Positions 35,232 through 43,108 of a stretch of 64,000 bases of DNA are shown here, piece after piece. How positions within the stretch are numbered: the first letter of the stretch is position 1; each line of letters starts with the position of its first letter. The translations under genes and the position numbers were made by a program. This stretch comes from Flavobacterium panacis. Lineage in GTDB: Bacteria > Bacteroidota > Bacteroidia > Flavobacteriales > Flavobacteriaceae. The stretch is taken from contig NZ_JANKMS010000004.1 of NCBI RefSeq assembly GCF_024649945.1, positions 1-64,000 of the forward strand, given 5' to 3'. The notes under the pieces were generated by a model. The model saw only the letters and a program-made list of their open reading frames with translations, was not told the origin of the DNA and ran no database searches.

Positions 35232-35999
35232 ATGAAGAAAATTTTCCTTTCGATAATCGTATTGCCTTTATTGATGCTTGAATCTTGCACTACCAAAAAA
35301 CAAATGTTGTATTTACAAGATTTAGATAAGTATGCAAATTCAACGATAAATTATACTTCGCCAAAAATACAGCCTAACGATATCTTAAAAGTTGAAGTAG
35401 GTGATCTTAATCCGTTAGTAGCGGCACCTTTTAATATCAATAATGGAAATGTCGGTACACAAAACACTGTAGATATGATGAAATTATCAGGCTATCTGGT
35501 AAATCCTCAAGGAACTATAATGATGCCGATTTTAAATGAAGTTAAAGTAGGAGGTTTAACACCAGCCAACGCCGAAATCAAGATAAAAGAACGTCTTATA
35601 AACGAGAATTATTTAGTAAATCCAACCGTACAAGTTAGAGTTCTGAATAATAAATTCACCATTCTGGGAGAAGTTAATAGTCCTGGGGTAAAATCTTTTA
35701 CAGAAGAATCAATCAGTTTTCTGGATGCATTAGGAATGGCAGGAGATTTAACTTATTCAGCCATTAGAACAGACATGAAATTGATTAGAGAAGTAGACGG
35801 CAAGCGTTTGGTTTTTCATGTTGATTTAACTAGTGCTTCCTGGATGTCTAATCCGAATTTTAGAATCAGACAAGGAGACGTAATCGTAGTAACTCCAAAT
35901 AAATTGAAAGCAAATAGTGGAGGATTAATCAAAGATCCATTGCAGTTGATTGGTATCGTAGCTTCAGTTGCAGCACTTGTGATAGTAATTGCAAAATAA
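35232..35999 (+). CDS. Wza-like polysaccharide export lipoprotein
   Basis: Outer-membrane export protein of 255 residues. MKKIFLSIIVLPLLMLESC is a lipoprotein signal with the cysteine at residue 19. The poly_export domain covers YTSPKIQPNDILKVEVGDLN to EVKVGGLTPANAEIKI, and an SLBB-like unit covers FTILGEVNSPGVKSF. A hydrophobic C terminus (LQLIGIVASVAALVIVIA) could cross the outer membrane as the Wza helix does. It works with the Wzc-like protein encoded 93 bases downstream. Confidence 0.92.
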   Translation: MKKIFLSIIVLPLLMLESCTTKKQMLYLQDLDKYANSTINYTSPKIQPNDILKVEVGDLNPLVAAPFNINNGNVGTQNTVDMMKLSGYLVNPQGTIMMPILNEVKVGGLTPANAEIKIKERLINENYLVNPTVQVRVLNNKFTILGEVNSPGVKSFTEESISFLDALGMAGDLTYSAIRTDMKLIREVDGKRLVFHVDLTSASWMSNPNFRIRQGDVIVVTPNKLKANSGGLIKDPLQLIGIVASVAALVIVIAK

Positions 36000-36092
36000 A
36001 AAATAGAGAGAATATAAAACAGCATTTCAGAATTAGATTTAAAAACATACTCACGGTTATTAATGCGACTGTGTCTTATTAATTGAATAGTT

Positions 36093-38432
36093 ATGGATTT
36101 GAAAAAAGAATTTTTAAAGTACTTTCAGTACTGGCCTTGGTTTTTACTTAGCTTGATTATATTTATGGGATCTGCCTATATTTTTATCAAAATAGTACCG
36201 CCGACATACGAATCTTCAGCTATGATTTTTATTGACAAAAAGCAAGAAGATGAAACAAAAATAATTAGGATTAGTACAGATAAAAAAAGCGGTGAAGAAA
36301 ATCTTGAAGATGAAATAAGATTAATCACTTCAAATGAATTTTTATTGGATGTAGTAAAAAATCTAAATCTAAACTTTGACTATTTCGAAAAAGTATTTGC
36401 TGTACAAAATAATTATGTAAATGAAGTTCCTTTTGTATTGACATCTACAGTTTCCAGAGATTCACTTCCACACGTTTCTTATGAAATTAAAGTACAAAAA
36501 GGAGGTTTTACCTTAACAAATCCAGAAACAGAAAAAACGTATACTGCAAATGGATATGACGGCAAAGAAGCAATTCCTGGATTACCTTTTAAAATTCAAT
36601 TATCAGCTAAGGCTAAGAAAAATCCATCTCTTTATTTTGATAACGAATACAAAGTAAATATTGTACCAACAGGTGAAGCTCTAAGAAATTTAAAGTCATC
36701 TCTTGTTGTAATGGCTGATGAAAATGCAAAAGGTGTAATCGAATTAAAACATACAGGTTCAAGTCCAGATCGTTCTAGAAAAATATTGAGCGAAATTATT
36801 GTTGAGCTTGACAAAAGTATTGTAGTCAACAAACAAAAAGTATTTAGAAATACAGTTTCCTATTTAAATCAGAGAATAAAAAGCTTTAGTAAAGAAAAAG
36901 ATTCGATTGAGAGCGTAAAGGAACAGTATTTACAAAATAATGATATCGGGGTAATGGAGAATTACATTACCGAAAAAACGGCAGATAGAAGTCAGAAAAA
37001 AGAGAGTTCTATGCTAAACGAAAAACAAATATCGCTTGCGAGTTTTGCTTTAAACGATATCAAACAATCTGGTGCTACACAAACTTTAGGAACCGACTAT
37101 AATTTAGAATCTCCTATTGTGAATCAAATGCTGGTGAATTACAATACCAAGCTTATGGACAGCCAGTTAATATTGCAGAGAGCATCAAGTAACAATCCTG
37201 CATATATTGCTTTAATGACGCAGTTAAAGGTTCAGAAACAAGAAATAATAAATACTCTTGCAGGATATTTAAACTTTCTGAATCAAAACAATAAAGCCAA
37301 TAAAACGGAGCAAAGTATTGCCGAAGCAAAAGTAAAAAGCATTCCGACAAAAGATAAGGTACTGGGTAACATCAACAGTAATCTTAACATGAAGGAAGAA
37401 ACTTATGTGGCCTTATTGCAAAAGAAAGAAGAAGCGGTTTTAAATGGTGCAATCTTAGAGTCTAATTTGAAAACGCTGAATGCACCTGAAACGAATTATT
37501 CAGCAATTTTTCCACAGCCTAAAGCTTTTATGTTAGGAGCCTTTATGTTTGGTTTATTGCTTCCTTTCGGAGTTACTTATATGCGTTTGTTTTTAGATAC
37601 CAAAATTCATAACGAAGAAGATATTCAAAAGATAATCAAGGATATTCCGATTCTAGGGCATATTCCTAAAATAAGCCTTAATGATAAGTTAGACAATACA
37701 GCAACTTCTCGTTCTTTGATTGCCGAAGCATCTCGCGCCTTGGTTTCTAATATTTCTTATTTGATGCCTAGAAAGAAAGAAAGTAAGGGAAGTGTCATAC
37801 TTTATACATCATCAATTCAAGGAGAAGGAAAATCATTCTGTGCTTTTCATAACGCGATAACAGTAAGTAATCTTAATAAAAAAGTATTGCTTATAGGTGT
37901 CGATTTAAGAAACCCACAATTACATGATTATTTCAGTGTAAAAAGAAATGTATCTGGACTTTCTGATTTCTTAGCCAATAAAGATGATGACTGGAAAAAA
38001 TTCCTTCAGAAAGACGATAAATTTTCTAAAAATCTGGATGTTTTGTTTGCGGGAGAAGCTCCTCCAAATCCTTCTCAATTGATCACCAATTCGAATTTCG
38101 AATCACTGATAGAAGAAGCTAGAACAATTTATGATTTTATCATATTAGATTCAGCTCCAGTACAAATAGTATCAGATACACTTAATTTTAGTTATCTGGC
38201 AGACGTAACGGTGTTTGTTGTAAAATATGATTATACAGATAAAAGTAATTTAGTTCACGCAGGTAATTTTATTAAAAAAGAACAGCTTAAAAACGTTGGA
38301 ATTGTAATTAATGGCGTAAACATGAAAACGGCATACGGATATGGTTATGGCGCAAGTTATGGTTACCAATATCAGGAAGCGAAAGTAAAGAAACCTTGGT
38401 ACAAAAGAAATCTTACTGTAAAAGAAGCTTAG
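36093..38432 (+). CDS. Wzc-like chain-length regulator and BY-kinase
   Basis: Inner-membrane polysaccharide co-polymerase and tyrosine autokinase of 779 residues. A first membrane segment near residues 15-33 starts a Wzz domain, followed by a long periplasmic coiled region and a second segment near 476-498. The cytoplasmic kinase has Walker A QGEGKS near 577-582, Walker A' LLIGVDLRNP near 600 and Walker B FIILDSAP near 686. The first aspartate usual in Walker A' is a glycine here. The tail has a tyrosine cluster (AYGYGYGASYGYQYQ, about 746-760), the expected autophosphorylation site. No Wzb-type phosphatase gene is nearby. Confidence 0.92.
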   Translation: MDLKKEFLKYFQYWPWFLLSLIIFMGSAYIFIKIVPPTYESSAMIFIDKKQEDETKIIRISTDKKSGEENLEDEIRLITSNEFLLDVVKNLNLNFDYFEKVFAVQNNYVNEVPFVLTSTVSRDSLPHVSYEIKVQKGGFTLTNPETEKTYTANGYDGKEAIPGLPFKIQLSAKAKKNPSLYFDNEYKVNIVPTGEALRNLKSSLVVMADENAKGVIELKHTGSSPDRSRKILSEIIVELDKSIVVNKQKVFRNTVSYLNQRIKSFSKEKDSIESVKEQYLQNNDIGVMENYITEKTADRSQKKESSMLNEKQISLASFALNDIKQSGATQTLGTDYNLESPIVNQMLVNYNTKLMDSQLILQRASSNNPAYIALMTQLKVQKQEIINTLAGYLNFLNQNNKANKTEQSIAEAKVKSIPTKDKVLGNINSNLNMKEETYVALLQKKEEAVLNGAILESNLKTLNAPETNYSAIFPQPKAFMLGAFMFGLLLPFGVTYMRLFLDTKIHNEEDIQKIIKDIPILGHIPKISLNDKLDNTATSRSLIAEASRALVSNISYLMPRKKESKGSVILYTSSIQGEGKSFCAFHNAITVSNLNKKVLLIGVDLRNPQLHDYFSVKRNVSGLSDFLANKDDDWKKFLQKDDKFSKNLDVLFAGEAPPNPSQLITNSNFESLIEEARTIYDFIILDSAPVQIVSDTLNFSYLADVTVFVVKYDYTDKSNLVHAGNFIKKEQLKNVGIVINGVNMKTAYGYGYGASYGYQYQEAKVKKPWYKRNLTVKEA

Positions 38433-38470
38433 GAGTACAAAGACTATTTACTAAAATTAAATAATATAAA

Positions 38471-38887
38471 ATGTTTCATAAAATAGTTCTGGTACTATTG
38501 TTTTTGGTTGTTTGTATGGTCTTTTATTTTTCGTGGCTTTCAGATCCTAGTTTGTCTACTGAGAGCTATTTGCCCGGATGGCTTTTAAATTGGAGTAATC
38601 ATTACTACAATTTGCGTACAGCTGTTCCTTTTGTGGCGGTGGGGTTTCTATTAGAATTATATACAGAACAGAATACTATAAATGAAGTAAATAATAATAA
38701 AAAATCAAATTTCATACAAAACATAATCATTGCGGCGGTAATCGTTAGCGTAGCAGAAGGAGGGCAGTTTTTAATTCAGAGAAGAAGCCCAGATTTAATG
38801 GACGTTTTTTATGGAATTGTTGGAAGTTTAATAGGAGCGTTAAGTTACAATTTATTGAAAAAGATAAAAAATGCGAAACAGACATAA
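38471..38887 (+). CDS. VanZ-like membrane protein
   Basis: Small membrane protein of 138 residues with about four hydrophobic segments. The VanZ-type pattern is seen in the N-terminal FYFSWLSDPSL and the C-terminal EGGQFLIQRRSPDLMDVFYGIVG. VanZ family members are linked to envelope stress and teicoplanin resistance, and relatives occur in Bacteroidota capsule loci. It overlaps the next gene, the priming transferase, by 17 bases, so a role near undecaprenyl-phosphate chemistry is plausible but unproven. Confidence 0.82.
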   Translation: MFHKIVLVLLFLVVCMVFYFSWLSDPSLSTESYLPGWLLNWSNHYYNLRTAVPFVAVGFLLELYTEQNTINEVNNNKKSNFIQNIIIAAVIVSVAEGGQFLIQRRSPDLMDVFYGIVGSLIGALSYNLLKKIKNAKQT

Positions 38888-40271
38888 ATTTACTTTCATA
38901 ATGTGCTGTGCTATTGCCGATATGATTGCGATGGTAATTGGGACAATGATATTTTTGAATTTTGCAACTGAAGAAAGTGTGGGTTGGAATGGTTTGTTTC
39001 TCAATAAAATGATTCCAATAACGATTTTAGGATGGCTGTTTTCAGTTACTTATTTTCAGTTATATAGAGTAGACGTTCTTTTTAGTTTAGATGAATTTTT
39101 CCGCAACAGCTGGAGAGCCTTCTTTACACAGAGAATTTTATGGCACAGTTACATTTTTATTTTTCAGGATGATGTGCTGTACAATTTTGGAAGCAAGGCA
39201 AATTTATTTCAACTGAGTTTTTTATTGTCTTATTTTCTCTTATCCAGAATTTTGTTTACGCTGGTGATTGGAAAAATAAAAGGTTGGGTTTTTAAACAAT
39301 ATACCGTTGCGATATGGGGGTTTAATAAAACGAGTATCGAATTGGCTTCACATTTAGAAAACAATTCTTTCTTTATCAACTTTCTAGGAATTCTGAACGA
39401 AAATTCATCAGTAGAATTTAGAAGTAATAAGGAATTTACTTTAGCACTGTCAGAAGCAATTAATGATGCATCAAGAAATGAAATCAACGAATTGTACATT
39501 GTCTCTAAACCTGATTTTATTTCAGATCTGAATTATTTCTTCGAGCTGGGTGATAAACATTGTATGCGTTTAAAGTTTGTTCCGGATTTTTCGTCCATTT
39601 CAAAGAAACATTTTAATTCGACGCATTTAAACAATTTTCACGTAATCAAGCCTCGTTTTGAGCCTTTGCAAAATGCTTACAACAGACTTGCTAAGAGAAT
39701 ATTCGATCTTGTATTCAGTATTTTGGTTATTGTTTTCATCTTGTCGTGGTTGTATCCTTTATTGGCTTTTATAATTAAGAAACAAAGCAAGGGACCAGTT
39801 TTATTCAAACAAATGCGAACAGGAAAAAAGAATCAGGAATTCTGGTGCTATAAATTTCGAAGCATGTATGTGAATATGGGTGACGAAACCCAACAAGCAC
39901 AAAAAGGAGACAGCAGAGTAACACCAATAGGAAAATTTATTCGCCGAACCAGCTTAGACGAAATGCCTCAGTTCTTTAATGTATTGATAGGAAATATGAG
40001 TGTCGTAGGACCACGTCCTCATATGATCAAGCACACATCTGACTATAATGACCATATCAATAATTTTATGGTACGTCATTTTGTGAAACCAGGAATTACT
40101 GGTCTGGCTCAGGTTTCGGGCCTTAGAGGAGAAACCAAAAAAGTATCTGATATGAAACGACGCGTTACAACCGATATCGAATATGTACAACGCTGGAGCT
40201 TGATAAAAGATATTAAAATCTGTTTCTTAACGGTTATTGTAACCCTGAAAGGAGATAAAAATGCTTTTTAA
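38871..40271 (+). CDS. Priming undecaprenyl-phosphate sugar phosphotransferase
   Basis: Polyprenyl glycosylphosphotransferase of 466 residues that should start each repeat unit by moving a sugar-1-phosphate to undecaprenyl phosphate. The N-terminal half has several membrane helices and a CoA-binding-like domain (YTVAIWGFNKTSIELASHLE). The C-terminal catalytic half has the WbaP/WcaJ pattern: KRIFDLVFS, FKQMRTGKKNQEFWCYKFRSM, RRTSLDEMPQFFNVLIGNMS, VGPRPHM and PGITGLAQVSG. Specificity (glucose, galactose or other) cannot be read. It is last but one in the capsule locus. Confidence 0.92.
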   Translation: MRNRHKFTFIMCCAIADMIAMVIGTMIFLNFATEESVGWNGLFLNKMIPITILGWLFSVTYFQLYRVDVLFSLDEFFRNSWRAFFTQRILWHSYIFIFQDDVLYNFGSKANLFQLSFLLSYFLLSRILFTLVIGKIKGWVFKQYTVAIWGFNKTSIELASHLENNSFFINFLGILNENSSVEFRSNKEFTLALSEAINDASRNEINELYIVSKPDFISDLNYFFELGDKHCMRLKFVPDFSSISKKHFNSTHLNNFHVIKPRFEPLQNAYNRLAKRIFDLVFSILVIVFILSWLYPLLAFIIKKQSKGPVLFKQMRTGKKNQEFWCYKFRSMYVNMGDETQQAQKGDSRVTPIGKFIRRTSLDEMPQFFNVLIGNMSVVGPRPHMIKHTSDYNDHINNFMVRHFVKPGITGLAQVSGLRGETKKVSDMKRRVTTDIEYVQRWSLIKDIKICFLTVIVTLKGDKNAF

Positions 40272-40330
40272 AATAAACTCAAAAATAAACTCAAGATTAA
40301 AACTTAAAAATAAACTAATAACTAATAATC

Positions 40331-40534
40331 ATGGACATTACTAATTACCTTATAGGTTTACTTACTGGAGTTTCAGTAACAACCTTTTTCATTGGAAAAG
40401 AGTGGTATAAATATTATACTAAATACACTATCCAACAGAAACAATTAGATCGAGTTCTGAAATTGAACGATAAAATTAAAAAACTGAAAGATTACAGCCC
40501 AGCAGAAACACAAAACATGAATGTTGGTGTTTAA
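40331..40534 (+). CDS. Small membrane-anchored protein at the end of the capsule locus
   Basis: Hypothetical protein of 67 residues. One hydrophobic helix (YLIGLLTGVSVTTFFIG) is followed by a basic amphipathic stretch (YTIQQKQLDRVLKLNDKIKKL), so it is probably a single-pass inner-membrane protein with a short cytoplasmic coiled segment. It follows the priming transferase by 59 bases, in a spacer with a short direct repeat of AAATAAACTC. No family is recognised. Codon use and spacing are consistent with a real gene. Confidence 0.6.
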   Translation: MDITNYLIGLLTGVSVTTFFIGKEWYKYYTKYTIQQKQLDRVLKLNDKIKKLKDYSPAETQNMNVGV

Positions 40535-40704
40535 ACTGATTTTCAATTTTAATTTTAAACAAACGCTTATGGATTTAAAAAATCCAATAAGTCTGATACT
40601 TTCATGAATTGAAAGCATGTATCTATTTTTTTAATTTTTGCTAAAACATTTTAGTAAAATCGGCTTTGATCAAAAAGTTAAAACCATTATATAGTTAACT
40701 TTGA

Positions 40705-40740
40705 TGATGAGTCTGATGTTTGTCGGACTCATCACTTTTT
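40705..40740 (+). terminator. Rho-independent terminator of the capsule locus
   Basis: TGATGAGTCTGA pairs with TCGGACTCATCA (12 bp, one wobble) around a 6-base loop and is followed by a short T-run. It is the likely end of the capsule transcript. Confidence 0.8.
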
Positions 40741-41023
40741 GGTTGTATTAAAAGCTATTAAGCTCTTCTAAATTTTAGAGCTGCTTATTTTTTTGTCCAT
40801 TTAAGATACACCTACAATCTTAAATTTATAATGGACCTTCTTTTTCTATTTCCCCAAATCGAATTTTTGTTGTTTAAGGTTTAGGTTAAAACCTAAATCA
40901 TTTAGTTGTATTATATCTTGTAATTAAAGTTCCTTTTTTCTTGAAAGATTCCTTTACATATAGGCGGTTAGCTCATATTTGGATCATTTTATTCATTCAC
41001 CGGATAAAATGGAAAACCAACAT

Positions 41024-41074
41024 AATAAAATACTTTTTGCTCTTTTCTTCGAAGAGTAAAGGGCGTATTTTATT
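41024..41074 (+). other. Long bulged hairpin in a probable 5' leader
   Basis: AATAAAATAC (41024-41033) pairs exactly with GTATTTTATT (41065-41074). After a 5-base T bulge, GCTCTTT (41039-41045) pairs with AAAGGGC (41058-41064), including one wobble. The fold lies about 85 bases before the gene at 41158. It may be a leader structure; no known riboswitch class is recognised. Confidence 0.4.
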
Positions 41075-41157
41075 TGTGACCAAAGTTCCGACATGACCAA
41101 TAGCGGAACTAAAAACCAATATGACTTAGTAAAAAAGTAAAAGCTAATTTTTAAGAG

Positions 41158-41610
41158 ATGATTAAAAAAGAAAAAGTTTTAGTTCGCGATAACAAAGGGA
41201 TTTTTTTAAAGATGTTTAAACGAAAGTTCAAAAATGAATTTGAATTTTGCGAAGAATCCTTTTTGCTACAAAATGAGAAAACATCAAAAGGTTTTGATCA
41301 TTCTGTATTTGTGGTTTATGAATATTCTGAACTATTGGATTTTTTTGAATTAGATGGTATCAATACCAATTTTATGGTTTGTCTATTTAGTAAACATCTC
41401 TACAATAGTTTATCTCGAATAGAAGAAATCAAGGATTTAATTTTGATTGATGCTTCGAAAACAAAAACTGAAATTTTTGAAGATCTTAAATTATGTTTTA
41501 AAAATTCTTCAGGTTTAATTCCGCAATTATCCAATAAAAACTTTTCAAAATCAAAGATGCCTAAAAAGCAACTGGAAGTATTGCAAAGAGCTTTATATTT
41601 TATGATGTAA
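41158..41610 (+). CDS. Hypothetical protein, possible receiver-like fold
   Basis: Protein of 150 residues with no recognised family. The opening KEKVLVRDNKGIFLKMFKRKF and the alternation of hydrophobic strands (SVFVVYEYS, NFMVCLFS, DLILIDAS) with helices resemble a degenerate response-regulator receiver domain, but the usual Asp/Lys phosphorylation set is not evident and there is no output domain. It lies alone between the capsule terminator and an unusual tRNA, ending 11 bases before that tRNA, and has a structured leader. Confidence 0.55.
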   Translation: MIKKEKVLVRDNKGIFLKMFKRKFKNEFEFCEESFLLQNEKTSKGFDHSVFVVYEYSELLDFFELDGINTNFMVCLFSKHLYNSLSRIEEIKDLILIDASKTKTEIFEDLKLCFKNSSGLIPQLSNKNFSKSKMPKKQLEVLQRALYFMM

Positions 41611-41621
41611 AAAGAGATGCT

Positions 41622-41696
41622 GAATGCATAGCTCAGCAGGTTAGAGTCCCCGATTTTATATTGGGGCGGTCGAAGGTTCGAATCCTTCTGCGTTCA
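41622..41696 (+). tRNA. tRNA with non-standard anticodon arm (best fold UUA)
   Basis: A 75-base cloverleaf fits: acceptor GAATGCA/TGCGTTC, TA at 8-9, D arm GCTC-AGCAGGTTA-GAGT, anticodon arm CCCGA-TTTTATA-TTGGG, variable GCGGTC, T arm GAAGG-TTCGAAT-CCTTC, discriminator A and no encoded CCA, as usual in Bacteroidota. In this fold positions 34-36 are UUA, which would read the UAA stop codon. Oddities are U at position 37 (normally a purine), a six-base variable loop and a G-U pair closing the D stem. An alternative has a nine-base anticodon loop. It may be a decayed tRNA. Confidence 0.7.
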
Positions 41697-41700
41697 CAAA

Positions 41701-41726
41701 AGTCACTCCAACGAGTGGCTTTTTTA
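41701..41726 (+). terminator. Terminator after the tRNA
   Basis: AGTCACTC pairs with GAGTGGCT (one wobble) around CAAC, followed by six T residues. Confidence 0.8.
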
Positions 41727-41793
41727 TTTTGTGGCAGGTTGTAAACGGTAAAAATGATTTTAGAAAAATATAAAAGTGTAACGGAATAGAAAG

Positions 41794-41801
41794 TATATTT
41801 G
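41794..41801 (+). promoter_or_regulatory. Candidate -7 promoter box (TATATTTG)
   Basis: Fits TAnnTTTG, 55 bases before the MFS transporter start. No TTG is found at the expected -33 spacing. Confidence 0.35.
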
Positions 41802-41856
41802 CAACTTGTAATTTATTGCTGTCTTCTTTAGCAGAAATTATTTCAATACCTTCATA

Positions 41857-43035
41857 ATGTCACAAAAAACAAAATCCATCTATACGCTGCAATTCATATT
41901 GCTTTGTATGAGTTCTCTTTTATTCTCATCCAGTTTTAATATGATTATTCCAGAGCTGCCAAGTTATTTAACTAGTTTAGGCGGTGCAGAATATAAAGGG
42001 TTTATTATATCGCTTTTTACGCTTACAGCTGCAATATCGCGACCTTTTAGTGGTAAACTGACAGATAAATGGGGACGTGTTCCTGTGATGGCTATAGGAT
42101 CTGTCGTTTGTTTGATTTGTGGATTCTTGTACCCGATTTTAAGTTCGGTTTCGGGATTTCTTTTTTTACGCTTAGTTCACGGTTTCTCAACGGGATTTAA
42201 ACCAACAGCAACATCAGCTTATGTTGCAGATATTATTCCGCAGGAACGTTGGGGAGAAGCATTAGGAATGCATGGTTTGTGTTTTAGCATCGGAGGAGCT
42301 TTAGGACCAGCTTTAGTAGGTTGGGTGGTAAATGCTTACGGAATTGATGTTATGTTTTACAGTTCTTCGTTTCTGGCTTTTTTGTCAATTGTCATTGTAA
42401 TGAATATGAAAGAGACTTTAGAAACAAAAGAAAAGCTTCATAAATCAATGTTTTATATTGGTAAAAAAGACATTATCGATCGTGGGGCACTTCCTGCGGG
42501 CATTATAACATTCTTTTCCTATACCGCTTTTGGACTTATACTAACTTTAATTCCGGATTGGAGCGAACATTTGGGAGCAGAAAATAAAGGAATATTTTTT
42601 ACTGCTTTTACTGTTGCATCAGTTATGATGAGGTTTGGAGCAGGAAAAGTTTCTGATAAACACGGAAGAACAAATGTAATGCTGGTAGGTCTTGTCATAA
42701 CTTCTATTGCATTATTTGTTATTAGTGAAGGAACCAGTATCAATATGCTTTTAATTGGCGCAGGTCTTTACGGAATGGGAACGGGAATATTATCACCAGC
42801 AATAAACGCTTGGACTATTGATTTAAGTAATCCGGAACATCGTGGAAAAGCAATTGCAACCATGTATATCTCAATGGAAATCGGAATTGGTTGCGGTGCC
42901 TTGTTAGGAGGCAGTTATTATAGCGATCATATAATGCGTATTCCACAGATATTCAAAATTGATATTTTAATCTTGTTAGCCGGAATACTGTATCTTTTAT
43001 ATTGGAAAAGAAAAAATGTAAAGCAAAAAATGTAG
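41857..43035 (+). CDS. MFS transporter
   Basis: Major facilitator superfamily protein of 392 residues with about 12 membrane helices. GKLTDKWGRVPVMAIGS near residue 66 is the conserved loop 2-3 motif, repeated in the second half as GKVSDKHGRTNVMLVG. RLVHGFSTGFKPTATSAYVAD resembles multidrug and sugar efflux families. Substrate is unknown. It has its own promoter-like box and is probably transcribed separately from the genes around it. Confidence 0.9.
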   Translation: MSQKTKSIYTLQFILLCMSSLLFSSSFNMIIPELPSYLTSLGGAEYKGFIISLFTLTAAISRPFSGKLTDKWGRVPVMAIGSVVCLICGFLYPILSSVSGFLFLRLVHGFSTGFKPTATSAYVADIIPQERWGEALGMHGLCFSIGGALGPALVGWVVNAYGIDVMFYSSSFLAFLSIVIVMNMKETLETKEKLHKSMFYIGKKDIIDRGALPAGIITFFSYTAFGLILTLIPDWSEHLGAENKGIFFTAFTVASVMMRFGAGKVSDKHGRTNVMLVGLVITSIALFVISEGTSINMLLIGAGLYGMGTGILSPAINAWTIDLSNPEHRGKAIATMYISMEIGIGCGALLGGSYYSDHIMRIPQIFKIDILILLAGILYLLYWKRKNVKQKM

Positions 43036-43108
43036 AAATAAGTAGTTTTTAAAATTCGGTAAAAAAACGTACATTAGTATAAAAGCTTACTATTAAGCTC
43101 TAATTTAA

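Larger units (their letters stand above)
40535..41157. other. Intergenic region with terminator and structured segment
   Basis: About 620 bases without a recognised gene. It holds the capsule-locus terminator (40705-40740), a stretch at 40962-40985 that resembles the 5' part of a tRNA (GGCGGTTAGCTCA), a hairpin CATTTTAT/ATAAAATG (40985-41011) and a larger hairpin at 41024-41074 upstream of the small gene at 41158. Confidence 0.45.
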
